This document shows, in pieces, positions 1 through 8,901 of a stretch of 64,000 nucleotides of DNA; within the stretch, counting starts at the first letter, position 1; each line of letters starts with the position of its first letter. Made by a program: the position numbers and the translations under genes. Below the pieces are notes generated by a model that saw only the letters and a list, made by a program, of their open reading frames with translations, searched no databases and was not told the DNA's origin. The stretch covers positions 496,001 through 560,000 of the forward strand of contig NZ_JAUOTO010000007.1 of the NCBI RefSeq assembly GCF_030546645.1. Direction: 5' to 3'. Source of the DNA: Flavitalea plasmicola. GTDB taxonomy: Bacteria; Bacteroidota; Bacteroidia; Chitinophagales; Chitinophagaceae.

Positions 1-1202
1 GGCTGATGATGCTGGTCCCCGCCGGGAAGCCTGTAGATGATGTGATCAACGATCTCATCCCCCTGCTGGATAAAGGGGACATCGTCATCGACGGAGGAAA
101 CTCACATTATACAGATACTTTACGTCGCGTCAAACTGCTGCAGGAAAAAGGCTTCCACTTTATGGGTGTAGGCATTTCAGGCGGTGAGCAGGGAGCCCGC
201 ACGGGCCCCAGCATCATGCCCGGCGGAGATCCCGAAGCATATACTCACGTACAACCCCTGCTGGAAGCCGTAGCCGCAAAGGTCAATGGTTCTCCCTGTG
301 TCGCCCACCTGGGCAAAGACGCCGCGGGTCACTATGTAAAAATGGTGCACAATGGGATAGAATACGCCATCATGCAGCTGATCAGCGAAACATATGACCT
401 CCTGCACAGAGGACTGGAACTGGACAATGACGAGCTGTACAAGATCTACAAAAGCTGGAACGAAGGCGAGCTGCAATCCTTCCTCGTGGAGATCACGCGC
501 GATATCTTCCTCAAAAAGGACGAAAAAACCGACAATCGCCTGGTGGACATGATCCTCGACAAGGCCGGCGCCAAAGGCACGGGCAAATGGACATCCCAGG
601 ATGCCATGGACCTGGGCCTGCCCATCCCCGTCATCGACATGGCCGTCTCCATGCGCGAGCTCTCCGCCTATAAGGAGGAAAGAACGAAGGCCGCCACCAT
701 GTATAAGACTTCCACCGTCGACATGCCCATCCCCCAGGAAGTATTTATCCAGCAAGTGCACGACGCCCTTTACTTTGCCACCATCATCAGCTACGCACAA
801 GGCCTGGCCATGCTGCACAAGGCATCCATAGAACTGGGCATGGAGATCCCCATGCCGGAAGTGGTGAGGGTATGGAGAGGCGGTTGTATCATCCGCTCGT
901 CCCTCCTGGAAGTTTTCTATCAGTCCTTCACAAAAAATCCCGACCTGCCCAACATCCTGCTGGATGAAGATATCTGCACGCTGCTGTCCGCCAAAAGGCA
1001 GAACATGCGCAATGTGATCATCCACGCCATCCACATGGGCTATCCCGTGGCCGGCCTGATGGCAGCCCTCAGCTACTTCGATGCCTACCGGAGCGAACGC
1101 ATGCCGACCAACCTTATTCAGGCGCAAAGAGATTATTTTGGCGCCCACACTTACCAGCGCATCGACGAACCAGGGGTCTTCCATTCGGAATGGAACAAAT
1201 AA
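1..1202 (+). CDS. gnd: 6-phosphogluconate dehydrogenase, decarboxylating (5' end outside window)
   Basis: This enzyme oxidatively decarboxylates 6-phosphogluconate to ribulose 5-phosphate with NADP+ in the cytoplasm, the third step of the oxidative pentose phosphate pathway. The frame is open from the first bases and the first ATG lies inside the NADP-binding domain (LVPAGKPVDDVI), so the N-terminal Rossmann segment is missing only because the window cuts it. Visible family marks are ISGGEQGARTGPSIMPGG, the catalytic Lys/Asn region KMVHNGIEYA, and the C-terminal AHTYQRIDEPG tail that closes over the partner subunit. zwf follows 32 bp downstream and pgl after that, so the whole oxidative branch forms one operon. 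The call is secure; only the start is unknown. Confidence 0.96.
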   Translation, partial: LMMLVPAGKPVDDVINDLIPLLDKGDIVIDGGNSHYTDTLRRVKLLQEKGFHFMGVGISGGEQGARTGPSIMPGGDPEAYTHVQPLLEAVAAKVNGSPCVAHLGKDAAGHYVKMVHNGIEYAIMQLISETYDLLHRGLELDNDELYKIYKSWNEGELQSFLVEITRDIFLKKDEKTDNRLVDMILDKAGAKGTGKWTSQDAMDLGLPIPVIDMAVSMRELSAYKEERTKAATMYKTSTVDMPIPQEVFIQQVHDALYFATIISYAQGLAMLHKASIELGMEIPMPEVVRVWRGGCIIRSSLLEVFYQSFTKNPDLPNILLDEDICTLLSAKRQNMRNVIIHAIHMGYPVAGLMAALSYFDAYRSERMPTNLIQAQRDYFGAHTYQRIDEPGVFHSEWNK

Positions 1203-1234
1203 ATATCGCACATTATAGAATCAATAGATAGTAT

Positions 1235-2734
1235 ATGCAAAACCATAAAAGACCGCCCGCCTCCCTCATCTTCATCTTCGGGGGCAGCGGCGACCTGAAC
1301 TTCAGAAAGCTTTCCCCCGCCTTATATAATTTAGCCATCGATAACTGGATGCCGGAGAAATTCGGCATCATCGGCATCGGCCGCAGCAAATACAATGACG
1401 AGGATTACCGCAAACGTCTCTATGAAGGGATCCAGCAATTCAGCCGGCGGAAAGGCGAAGGCAACGGACAATGGGATGAATTCTCCCAACACGTGTCCTA
1501 CCTCCAGATGGACGCGGAAAAAGGGGAGGAGTATCAAAAAATTGCCGATGTGGTGAAGAAAAAAGAAGAAGAGTTCGGCATACACCCCAATGTGATCTTC
1601 TATCTTTCCGTAGCGCCCCAGCTGATGCCCGACATCGCCCAAAAGCTGGGAGGCCTCAACCTCTGCTCCGACACACGCACCACCCGCATTGTGATCGAAA
1701 AACCTTTCGGGCATGACCTTAAAAGCGCGCACGAGCTGAACGAGCTGCTCATGGGTATGTTCAAGGAAGAGCAGATCTACCGCATCGATCACTACCTCGG
1801 TAAAGAGTCGGTCCAGAACATCCTCTCCCTGCGCTTTGCCAATGCCCTCTTCGAACCCATCTGGAATCGCAACTACATCGAATACGTACAGATCACCGCT
1901 GCCGAAACGGTAGGCGTGGAAGGCCGCGGCGGCTATTACGAACAGTCCGGCGCCCTGCGGGACATGGTGCAGAACCATATCCTTCAGCTGATGTGCATGA
2001 TCGCCATGGAAGCCCCTGTATCTTTCGATGCCAACGAGATCCGCAATAAAAAAGTGGACGTGCTCCACGCCATCCGCAAGATCGCAAAAGAGGACGTCAA
2101 TCACTACGCCGTGCGTGGACAATACGCCGAAGGTTGGATGAAAGGACAAAAAGTACCCGGTTACAAACAGGAAAAAAGCGTCAATCCCAGTTCCGCCGTC
2201 GAAACTTTCGCCGCCGTCAAATTTTACATCGACAACTGGCGCTGGCAGGACATACCGTTCTATGTTCGCACAGGCAAACGCATGAACCAGAAGACCACCA
2301 ACATCACCATCCAGTTCAAGACCGCACCCAGCTACGCCTTCCCCCCCGAAGCGGCGGATACATGGAGGGCCAACCGGCTCACCATCAGCATCCAGCCTGA
2401 AATGGAAGTCCGGCTGCGCTTCCAGGCCAAACGCCCCGGCCAGTCCATGAACCTGGACCCCGTGGACATGGTCTTCAGCTCCGAATCCGCACACGAGCCC
2501 GAAGCATACGAGACCCTGCTGCTGGATGTCATGGAAGGCAATCCTACCCTGTTCATGCGCGCCGATCAGGTAGAGGCCGCCTGGAAGATCGTCATGCCCA
2601 TCCTGGAAACCTGGGAAAGCCGCCCTCCGGTGGATTTTCCCAACTATACGCCGGATGCATGGGGACCCGAAGACGCTGAAGCGCTCATCGCCAGGGACGG
2701 GCACAACTGGATCACCATGCCCCCGGCCCAATAG
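1235..2734 (+). CDS. zwf: Glucose-6-phosphate 1-dehydrogenase
   Basis: It oxidises glucose 6-phosphate to 6-phosphogluconolactone with NADP+, the entry step of the oxidative pentose phosphate pathway. The 499-residue product has the normal family length. The N-terminus carries the dinucleotide-binding loop [13 protein letters not shown], followed by [10 protein letters not shown] and the active-site signature [15 protein letters not shown] with its catalytic histidine. The ATG at 1235 lies just before the nucleotide-binding loop, leaving no room for a later start. It sits between gnd and pgl on the same strand, 25 bp before pgl. No promoter of its own was recognised, so transcription with gnd is likely. 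Confidence 0.97.
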   Translation: MQNHKRPPASLIFIFGGSGDLNFRKLSPALYNLAIDNWMPEKFGIIGIGRSKYNDEDYRKRLYEGIQQFSRRKGEGNGQWDEFSQHVSYLQMDAEKGEEYQKIADVVKKKEEEFGIHPNVIFYLSVAPQLMPDIAQKLGGLNLCSDTRTTRIVIEKPFGHDLKSAHELNELLMGMFKEEQIYRIDHYLGKESVQNILSLRFANALFEPIWNRNYIEYVQITAAETVGVEGRGGYYEQSGALRDMVQNHILQLMCMIAMEAPVSFDANEIRNKKVDVLHAIRKIAKEDVNHYAVRGQYAEGWMKGQKVPGYKQEKSVNPSSAVETFAAVKFYIDNWRWQDIPFYVRTGKRMNQKTTNITIQFKTAPSYAFPPEAADTWRANRLTISIQPEMEVRLRFQAKRPGQSMNLDPVDMVFSSESAHEPEAYETLLLDVMEGNPTLFMRADQVEAAWKIVMPILETWESRPPVDFPNYTPDAWGPEDAEALIARDGHNWITMPPAQ

Positions 2735-2759
2735 GTATAACAAATTAAAACTACTACCA

Positions 2760-3482
2760 GTGGAGCTACACAAATTCAGGGATGCCGAAGCCTTAAGTGA
2801 AGCCGTCGCCAAATGGATCGCAGACGTCATCGCGGCGACGCTGAAAAGACAACCCCGGTTCACCATCGCCCTCTCGGGCGGCAGCACGCCGGAACGCCTC
2901 CATAAGATCCTGGCCGCCGCTCCGTATAAAGAGCAGATCGACTGGTCGAAGCTGCACATCTTCTGGGGTGACGAACGGGCCGTTCCTTTCCAGGACAGCC
3001 GCAACAATGCGAAGATGGCTTTCGAGACGCTATTGAACCATGTCCCCGTGCCGGCCGCGCACATCCATGTCATGCGCACCGACATCTCACCCGAGCAGTC
3101 GGCCACCGAATACGAAAAGATCCTGCATCAATATTTTGGAGAGAAAGGCCCCAGCTTCGACCTCGTCCTGCTGGGCATGGGTGACGACGGCCACACCCTC
3201 TCCCTTTTCCCGGGAACAGCCGTGGTGCATGAAGAAAAGGTTTGGGTGACCTCCTTTTTCCTGAAAGCCCAGGACATGCATCGCATCACGCTCACCCGCC
3301 CCATCGTAAACAGGGCGGCACGCATCGCCTTCCTGACGACAGGACCCAAAAAAGCCCACGCTTTAAAAGAAGTATTGAAAGGAGAATATCATCCCGACCT
3401 GTACCCGTCACAAACCATCATGCCGCAGGCCGGCGAGCTTCACTGGTTCGTGGACGACGCGGCAGCAGCAGAATTGTCCTGA
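2760..3482 (+). CDS. pgl: 6-phosphogluconolactonase (DevB type), GTG start
   Basis: It hydrolyses 6-phosphogluconolactone to 6-phosphogluconate and so links the zwf and gnd steps. The frame stays open back to an ATG at 2655, but that would overlap zwf by 80 bp with an unrelated leader. The GTG at 2760, 25 bp after the zwf stop, gives a 240-residue protein, the normal DevB/SOL length, beginning VELHKFRDAE. Motifs are ALSGGSTPERLHKIL, HIFWGDERAVP and LLGMGDDGHTLSLFPGT, which line the sugar-phosphate pocket. The last 43 bp overlap the 3' end of the convergent glycosyltransferase gene. Function is secure; the GTG start is an inference. Confidence 0.94.
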   Translation: MELHKFRDAEALSEAVAKWIADVIAATLKRQPRFTIALSGGSTPERLHKILAAAPYKEQIDWSKLHIFWGDERAVPFQDSRNNAKMAFETLLNHVPVPAAHIHVMRTDISPEQSATEYEKILHQYFGEKGPSFDLVLLGMGDDGHTLSLFPGTAVVHEEKVWVTSFFLKAQDMHRITLTRPIVNRAARIAFLTTGPKKAHALKEVLKGEYHPDLYPSQTIMPQAGELHWFVDDAAAAELS

Positions 3483-4414
3483 TCACCCGCCCACCAGGAC
3501 CACCATCCTCCGCCCAGGGACCGGCGCCGGCAGTCCCCGACCTTGCCCATATGTCCCAACGTCCTGGCCGCCAGGGTAATATGGTATCGGAACATGGGCA
3601 GCTTCAAGGTGCAGATGGCAAGGACTGCCCGCACAGCATGCCGCAACGTACGGCGCGCAATAAAGGCGCGATAGCCCGGCCTGCGGATGTTACACGCATA
3701 GATCAGGATCCTCACCCACTCCTTTTTCATCTGTTGCGGCAAAGTAACAGCGCCGGGACGCGACTCCCGGTCATGACGGATCCGGGCCTTCGTAAAAACG
3801 CCGATGCCAAAATCCCAATAGCGCACACGTTGCGCATAATTGTCGTCCTCCCCATAATGGAAAAAGACAGGATCGAAGCCGCCCGTCCGCCGAAGACAAT
3901 CAGCCGTGATCAACCAGGCAGCCGCATTGACAAAATCCGTCCGCACAAGCGTTTGCTCTCCCTTTTCCAGCAGGATGCCTTCCGCCCAGTCCGTGACAGC
4001 GCTCCGGAGAAAATATTCCAGGAAATTGGCGTCCATCGCAGTACCCTTCCCGTTGAGATGCAGCGGGCTGATGATCCCCAGCGACGGGTCTGCAGCATGC
4101 ACCCCGATCAGGGCCCCGATCGTCTCCGGCTCCACGAAAGCATCCTGGTTCAGCAGGAACACATAGTCCGCCCCCTCGTCCACCGCCTTTTTCATCCCGA
4201 TATTGTTCGCCTGTCCAAACCCGAGATTACGGGGGCTCGCCGTCACCTCCACTTCGGGGTAACGCTCCCGGATAAAATCGATCGTACCATCCGTCGACCC
4301 GTTGTCGATGATATGGATACGGCTGGGATAAATACTGCGCTGAACACTTTTCAGACAATCATCTATCCACTTAAGACCATTGTACGTAACAATGATGGTA
4401 ATTACAGTTTTCAA
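3440..4414 (-). CDS. Glycosyltransferase family 2 (rhamnosyltransferase-like)
   Basis: The 324-residue protein has a GT-A fold nucleotide-sugar transferase domain: N-terminal ITIIVTYNGLKWIDDCL, then HIIDNGSTDGTIDFI, PRNLGFGQANNIG, and LLNQDAF at the position of the metal/sugar-binding acidic motif. This pattern is typical of GT2 enzymes that act on cell-surface polysaccharides. There is no clear membrane helix, so it probably acts at the cytoplasmic face of the membrane. The acceptor cannot be told. It is the last gene of a minus-strand cluster, 38 bp after the Dabb gene, and its tail runs 43 bp into the convergent pgl gene. The C-terminal 25 residues are low complexity. Confidence 0.85.
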   Translation of the reverse strand: MKTVITIIVTYNGLKWIDDCLKSVQRSIYPSRIHIIDNGSTDGTIDFIRERYPEVEVTASPRNLGFGQANNIGMKKAVDEGADYVFLLNQDAFVEPETIGALIGVHAADPSLGIISPLHLNGKGTAMDANFLEYFLRSAVTDWAEGILLEKGEQTLVRTDFVNAAAWLITADCLRRTGGFDPVFFHYGEDDNYAQRVRYWDFGIGVFTKARIRHDRESRPGAVTLPQQMKKEWVRILIYACNIRRPGYRAFIARRTLRHAVRAVLAICTLKLPMFRYHITLAARTLGHMGKVGDCRRRSLGGGWWSWWAGDQDNSAAAASSTNQ

Positions 4415-4452
4415 AATATAACCTTCGGAATAACAAATATTAAGCCATAACC

Positions 4453-4755
4453 TTACGCATCTATCGAGTCGTAAACCACCACCTTACTCCACAAAGGCGA
4501 ACACTCTTTTACAAATTGCAGATGGATAGGGTCCACCTGGTAACTGTCCTGGTCCTCCGGCGTATCGAAGATCAGCATCCAGCTGACGGAATAGCTATTG
4601 TCGATGACACCCCGGTCGGTAGCGGCCGGTACACCGATATGATGCTGCCGTATAGTGCCCACCTTCGACAGCTTCCGCAACCCGGCCACCAACGCTGCAC
4701 GGTCTTCCACCCGCTCCGGGTGCTGCAGCCAGAAATAAACATGATGTACAAACAT
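4453..4755 (-). CDS. Dabb-domain (stress-responsive alpha/beta barrel) protein
   Basis: This 100-residue protein matches the dimeric alpha/beta barrel (Dabb) family: it opens MFVHHVYFWL, has a central region NSYSVSWMLIFDTPEDQDSYQVDPIH, and a histidine-rich first strand. Members are small cytoplasmic ferredoxin-fold proteins, some of which act as cyclases or stress proteins; the activity here is unknown. It lies 10 bp downstream of the DUF2251-like gene in a minus-strand cluster that starts at the amidase. Confidence 0.75.
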   Translation of the reverse strand: MFVHHVYFWLQHPERVEDRAALVAGLRKLSKVGTIRQHHIGVPAATDRGVIDNSYSVSWMLIFDTPEDQDSYQVDPIHLQFVKECSPLWSKVVVYDSIDA

Positions 4756-4765
4756 ATAATGGTAT

Positions 4766-5161
4766 TTAAAACAGCCCCTGGATCAATTCATTCGTCAGCT
4801 TCCTTTCTCCCTTGGTCCATATCGCGTTGGGAGGAGGGAACTCATTGATATTATACCCGCCCTGCGCGACAAAATCAAAGACGGCATGACAATACCCATC
4901 CAGCACCAGGGCGCATTTCAGCCAGTCCTTCGACCATACGATCATCAGCTTGGACCTGCCGATCTCATTGCCTTCATAAATATGCAGCGCATCCAGTATC
5001 CGCAACCCGCCACCTTCCTTATCCTTCTCCACGGCATAGAAATAGCCGGTCTCTCCGTCATCCTCGAAGACCACCCCAAACTGGTTCTCGGGAGAAAAAC
5101 TTTCCAAAAAATTGTCCTCCCCCGGAACAAGGTCCAACTCCTGCATCAGGTATCCGTTCAT
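4766..5161 (-). CDS. Small conserved protein, DUF2251-like
   Basis: The 131-residue soluble protein contains FGVVFEDDGETGYFYA and ILDALHIYEGNE, which recall the uncharacterised DUF2251 family; this is recognition by memory of the motifs and no search was possible. It has no signal peptide and no membrane helix and is acidic overall. It starts 4 bp after the amidase stop, so it is almost certainly co-transcribed with it and may be translationally coupled. No function can be given. Confidence 0.6.
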   Translation of the reverse strand: MNGYLMQELDLVPGEDNFLESFSPENQFGVVFEDDGETGYFYAVEKDKEGGGLRILDALHIYEGNEIGRSKLMIVWSKDWLKCALVLDGYCHAVFDFVAQGGYNINEFPPPNAIWTKGERKLTNELIQGLF

Positions 5162-5165
5162 ACGT

Positions 5166-6347
5166 TTATTTTAATTGGTTCAGCCAGTCCACGATGCCCA
5201 GGTAGATCTTACCCGCCACCGCTTTATGGAATTTCGGGCTCAGGATCTTCTTCTCGTCTTCCGGGTTACTGAGAAAAGCCACTTCCACCAGGGCGTTTGG
5301 AAAGTCCGTGAGCCCGCTGAGCGAAAAATTGAAATTTCCCACATTGCCGTATTCCTTTAGCTTCAAGGAGAGCATTTGATTCAAGATCGTCACGCTCAGG
5401 GGGCGGAAGCCGATATACCGGTAATAGGTACTCGTACCCTGTACGGTATCATGGCTGGCGGAATTGAGGTGGATACTCACCAGCAGATGCGGGTTGAATT
5501 GTTTCAACATTTCCATCCGCTCCGGCATGGACAGGGAAGTATCCTTCGTGCGGGTCATAAAGACGTTCTTTACCCCCATTTTCTTCAATGTTTTCTGCAC
5601 CTCGGTGGCGATCAGCAATGTATAATTCTTCTCCAGGACATGGCTGTTGACGCCGTCGGCGCCTGCATTATCACCCCCATGGCCCGCATCTATGGCGATC
5701 CGTAGCTTTTTGATATCCAGCACCGCGGGCTGACGCTTTACCCTTACCATCAGCCTCCTGCCCGTGCTGTCATATTCCAGGCTGAAACCCCAGTGCTGGC
5801 TATGCTTCAGCTGAATATACACCCGCAATACATCATCCTCCACCTGCTCATACCAGGTGTTCTTTATCTCCTTCACCGTACGCAGCTGCGAGATCCAGTT
5901 GGTATTGCTGGTGACGCCAAAAATATCCACCGCGATCCTGGAAGGATCGATCATTTGAAAAGCATGATAAGGCATCCGCTCGTCCAGGCTGATCGCGACA
6001 AGATCCACAGCGGTATCCCCGTAAACTTTTATATTGCCGCTGAGATGGGTATTGTGCGCCGCACGACGGACAGGCTGCTTGTAGAAAGGGACAACACTCG
6101 TCCTGGCTATATATGCGGAATGCGCGGCAGACAGCTGGATCTTATAATCCGTACCAAAGCTGTCCACGATCTTCACCAGGACATTCGAGTCGAGAAAACC
6201 CAGCTTGGCGCCCCCGAGTCGATCGTCTCCGATGCCATATTCCATAAAAGGGAATTTCCCCGTAGTACGGGCCCACCATACGCTGTCCTGGGAATAGACG
6301 GACAGTCCGCTCAGCAAAAAAAGAAGGTAAAATACGACAAACCGCAT
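5166..6347 (-). CDS. N-acetylmuramoyl-L-alanine amidase (Amidase_3, AmiC-like), secreted
   Basis: It should cleave the amide bond between MurNAc and the stem peptide of peptidoglycan, acting in the periplasm during cell separation. The N-terminus (MRFVVFYLLFLLSGLSVYSQ) is a signal peptide. A roughly 180-residue N-terminal beta region (AMIN-like position) precedes the catalytic domain, which starts at LRIAIDAGHGGDNAG. The zinc ligands are recognisable: His in AGHGG, Glu in VLEKNY, His in SIHLNSAS; the catalytic Glu is in VEVAFLSN. An upstream ATG at 6368 exists, but it abuts a terminator U-tract (6372-6376) and would add seven residues before the signal peptide, so 6347 is preferred. It heads a four-gene cluster with the DUF2251-like, Dabb and glycosyltransferase genes. 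Confidence 0.88.
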   Translation of the reverse strand: MRFVVFYLLFLLSGLSVYSQDSVWWARTTGKFPFMEYGIGDDRLGGAKLGFLDSNVLVKIVDSFGTDYKIQLSAAHSAYIARTSVVPFYKQPVRRAAHNTHLSGNIKVYGDTAVDLVAISLDERMPYHAFQMIDPSRIAVDIFGVTSNTNWISQLRTVKEIKNTWYEQVEDDVLRVYIQLKHSQHWGFSLEYDSTGRRLMVRVKRQPAVLDIKKLRIAIDAGHGGDNAGADGVNSHVLEKNYTLLIATEVQKTLKKMGVKNVFMTRTKDTSLSMPERMEMLKQFNPHLLVSIHLNSASHDTVQGTSTYYRYIGFRPLSVTILNQMLSLKLKEYGNVGNFNFSLSGLTDFPNALVEVAFLSNPEDEKKILSPKFHKAVAGKIYLGIVDWLNQLK

Positions 6348-6371
6348 CTTCAAAGATAATACCTGCAAACG

Positions 6372-6405
6372 AAAAAGGCCGCCCTACTTTATTTAGTAGG
6401 GGGCC
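6372..6405 (-). terminator. Rho-independent terminator after the acyl-CoA dehydrogenase gene
   Basis: Arms at 6377-6388 (GGCCGCCCTACT) and 6395-6405 (AGTAGGGGGCC) pair over 11 bp with one bulged base. On the minus strand the hairpin is followed by a U run (the A run at 6372-6376). It lies 56 bp beyond the acyl-CoA dehydrogenase stop and directly before the amidase gene, separating the two transcripts. Confidence 0.75.
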
Positions 6406-6460
6406 TCATCGCTCTCATGTGTGACTCGCCTATCACCCCGCTCAAAGGGGCGTTAAAAAA

Positions 6461-8254
6461 CTATAAAGGATATTTATTATCCGCTATCAGCTTTGCCGAG
6501 ATCCTCCTCCTGGCTTCCTTGCTGTTGAAAGGCTCCGTCTTGGTGAACCGTTTCAACCCCAATAGCATCATGCGTTGCTCATCTCCATCGGCAAATGCGT
6601 TGATGGCATCCCGGCCGGCCTTATTGATCTGGTCGGCCGCGTCGTACAGGTAGGTGCGCACGATATCCAGCTCGAATGCACAGGCCGCCTCTCCCCGCTG
6701 GTCCACCAGCTTCTCAGCCCTTAACAGGGAGCTTTCGGCGATAAAGGTCGCCATCGCCATGTCCGCTATATTCATCAATACCTCCTGTTCATTTTCCAAC
6801 TTTGTCATCAGCTTCTGCACAGCTCCGCCGGCCGTCATCAAAATAGCTTTCTTGAAGTTGCGGATCGCCTTCTTCTCCCTGGCAAAAGGCGTTTCATCAT
6901 CGTTGCCGAATTCCGGTATGCTCATCAATTCCTTCGACACCGCCATGGCAGGGCCCATGATATCCAATCTGCCCTTCATGGCACGCTTCAGCACCATATC
7001 CACCGTCAGCAGCCGGTTGATCTCGTTCGTACCCTCGTAGATCCGGTTGATCCGGCTGTCACGATAGGCTTTCGAAATGGTATATTCATCGCTGTACCCA
7101 TTGCCACCATGCACCTGCACACCCTCGTCCACGACAAAGTCAAGCGCTTCACTGCCGAATACTTTCAATATGGCGCACTCGATGGCGTACTCCTCCGCGG
7201 CGCCCAGCAGCGCCTCGTTGAACGGCTTGCCCGCAGCCACCAGCTCCACTTCTTTGTCGTCGATCCATTTAGCCGTACGATACAGGGCGCTTTCCCCCGT
7301 CCAGATCTGGATGGCCATCTCCGCCAGCTTATGTTTTATCGCGCCGAAATTGGCGATCGCCGTCTTGAACTGTTCCCGGGTATTGGCGTACTGGACAGTA
7401 ATGCTCAGCGCCCGCTTTGCTCCACCCAGCGCGGCAGCACACAGCTTCAGCCTGCCTATGTTTAAAATATTGAATGCGATGACATGTCCCTTTCCGATCT
7501 CTCCCAAATGGTTTTCCACCGGCACCTTGCAGTCCTGGAAATACAATTGCACCGTGCTGCTGCCCTTGATCCCCATCTTGTGCTCTTCCGGTCCCTGGGT
7601 AAATCCCTCGAAGCCTCTCTCCACGATAAACGCGGAGAACTTGTCCCCGTCGATCTTTGCAAAGACAGTGTATACGTCCGCAAAGCCGCCATTGGTGATC
7701 CAGCATTTTTGACCATTCAGGAGATAGTGCTTCCCGTCGGCAGTAAGCTTCGCCGTGGTCTTGGCGCCCAGCGCGTCACTGCCGCTGTTGGGTTCCGTCA
7801 ATCCATACGAGCCCTTCCATTCACCGCTGGCCAGCTTGGGGATATATTTCTTCTTCTGCTCCGGTGTGCCGAAATAAAGAATGGGTAAAGTGCCGATGCC
7901 CGTATGCGCGGAAACCCCTACGGAAAAAGAAAAGCCGCCGCCCAGTCCTTCATTCACCAGCGTAGCCGTGATAAAATCCTTCCCCAATCCCCCGAACTCC
8001 TCCGGCACCGCCACCCCCAGCAGTCCCTGCTCACCGGCCTTTTGAATGAGCGAAGGCATCAGCCCCTGCTCCAGCTTGTCTATACGATCGATGACAGGCA
8101 AAACTTCCGTATCCAGGAAAGCATTGCACATATCTTTCACCATTTGCTGCTCTTCGTTGAAATCTTCAGGAATGAAGGTCTCAAAAGCATTGCTTTCTTT
8201 TATCAGCCATTCAGCTCCTTTGAGAGCTTGTTTTTTGTCGGTTGAGGCGCCCAT
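6461..8254 (-). CDS. Acyl-CoA dehydrogenase (about 600-residue class)
   Basis: An FAD enzyme that introduces the alpha,beta double bond into acyl-CoA, the first step of fatty-acid beta-oxidation. The 597-residue product carries the ordered ACAD segments: N-terminal helical domain with VPEEFGGLG, the FAD/substrate loop YGLTEPNSGSDA, KCWITNGGFADVYTVFAK, and the C-terminal VQVHGGNGYSDEY. The expected catalytic glutamate lies in RIYEGTNEINR. The extra C-terminal helical domain of about 170 residues is usual in the longer ACADs (VLCAD-like). It follows the marR gene by 41 bp, so it is probably the regulator's target, and is ended by the terminator at 6372-6405. Substrate chain length cannot be told. 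Confidence 0.93.
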   Translation of the reverse strand: MGASTDKKQALKGAEWLIKESNAFETFIPEDFNEEQQMVKDMCNAFLDTEVLPVIDRIDKLEQGLMPSLIQKAGEQGLLGVAVPEEFGGLGKDFITATLVNEGLGGGFSFSVGVSAHTGIGTLPILYFGTPEQKKKYIPKLASGEWKGSYGLTEPNSGSDALGAKTTAKLTADGKHYLLNGQKCWITNGGFADVYTVFAKIDGDKFSAFIVERGFEGFTQGPEEHKMGIKGSSTVQLYFQDCKVPVENHLGEIGKGHVIAFNILNIGRLKLCAAALGGAKRALSITVQYANTREQFKTAIANFGAIKHKLAEMAIQIWTGESALYRTAKWIDDKEVELVAAGKPFNEALLGAAEEYAIECAILKVFGSEALDFVVDEGVQVHGGNGYSDEYTISKAYRDSRINRIYEGTNEINRLLTVDMVLKRAMKGRLDIMGPAMAVSKELMSIPEFGNDDETPFAREKKAIRNFKKAILMTAGGAVQKLMTKLENEQEVLMNIADMAMATFIAESSLLRAEKLVDQRGEAACAFELDIVRTYLYDAADQINKAGRDAINAFADGDEQRMMLLGLKRFTKTEPFNSKEARRRISAKLIADNKYPL

Positions 8255-8295
8255 AAGAAAACAGTTTATTGAATGAAAAAATTGATTCCGATCCT

Positions 8296-8736
8296 TTACC
8301 GAAGGTTATCATACACTACCTGCAGAACCTCTTTACAGATCTCTATCCTGTCCTGCGGCACACCTTCCAACGCCTCGTTCAGCGTGGCCTCCGCCAACCC
8401 CATCGTCTCCTCCTGCAGTTTCTGCGCCTGCTTCGTCAGGTAGATAAGGTTGATCCGGCGATCATTGCCGGAAGGCACCCGCTTCACCAACTGCAGCTTC
8501 TCCAGGTTGTCCACCAGCCGCGTAATGCTGGGCTTGTCCCGGAATGTGGCATTACATAGCTCCTGCTGGCTTTTACCATCCTCCTTCCATAAATGGTACA
8601 ATACGCTCCACTGCTCGATGGTGATCTTCAGGCCCGCCGTATTGAACTTCTTCTGCAGGTTGCGGGCAATGGCCGTGCTGGCCTTCCCCGTAATGAAACT
8701 ATATAATTCACCTTTCTTAAACTGGTTGTTTGGCAT
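8296..8736 (-). CDS. MarR-family transcriptional regulator
   Basis: A dimeric winged-helix repressor. From the ATG at 8736 (MPNNQFKKGEL) the product is 146 residues, the usual MarR size. The frame is open back to 8844, but that extension (CSRGHLQK...) looks non-coding and covers the promoter and operator. The winged helix is visible in TIEQWSVLYHLWKEDGKSQQEL, KPSITRLVDNLEKLQLVKR and the wing SGNDRRINLIYLT. It is the first gene of a two-gene unit with the acyl-CoA dehydrogenase. By analogy with FadR/MarR-type regulators it may sense an acyl-CoA or related ligand, which is inference. A perfect palindrome just upstream (8741-8756) suggests autoregulation. Confidence 0.9.
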   Translation of the reverse strand: MPNNQFKKGELYSFITGKASTAIARNLQKKFNTAGLKITIEQWSVLYHLWKEDGKSQQELCNATFRDKPSITRLVDNLEKLQLVKRVPSGNDRRINLIYLTKQAQKLQEETMGLAEATLNEALEGVPQDRIEICKEVLQVVYDNLR

Positions 8737-8740
8737 ATAG

Positions 8741-8756
8741 TTAGTTAAACAACTAA
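8741..8756. promoter_or_regulatory. Palindromic candidate MarR operator
   Basis: TTAGTT-AAAC-AACTAA is a perfect inverted repeat with a 4-nt spacer, ending 5 bp upstream of the marR start codon. Position and symmetry fit an autoregulatory site for the MarR dimer. Binding itself is inferred. Confidence 0.5.
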
Positions 8757-8827
8757 ATGAAATTACTACTATTTTCCGGATCGGCAAAGTGGTCGAAAAA
8801 ATTTTTTGGAGGTGGCCGCGACTGCAT

Positions 8828-8856
8828 TTTGACTGCGTGGTCAAAGCATATATTTA
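8828..8856 (+). promoter_or_regulatory. Candidate promoter of the SGNH hydrolase gene with overlapping palindrome
   Basis: TTG at 8829-8831, a 17-nt spacer and TATATTTA at 8849-8856 resemble the Bacteroidota promoter TTG-N17-23-TAnnTTTG with one mismatch in the -7 box. A palindrome, TTTGAC-N6-GTCAAA (8828-8845), covers the -33 box and spacer, so a regulator binding there would block polymerase. The start codon is 46 bp downstream. Confidence 0.4.
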
Positions 8857-8901
8857 AATATCCTTCCCTTCTGTTTCTTGCAACCCTAAAAACCTTTCGC
8901 T

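Noticed and set aside
1331-3106. 591-codon open frame on the minus strand
   Set aside because: Antisense to zwf and pgl, both well-recognised enzymes.
3242-4450. 402-codon open frame on the plus strand
   Set aside because: Antisense to the glycosyltransferase and out of frame with pgl; its composition (many Arg, Pro, His) is that of a shadow frame.
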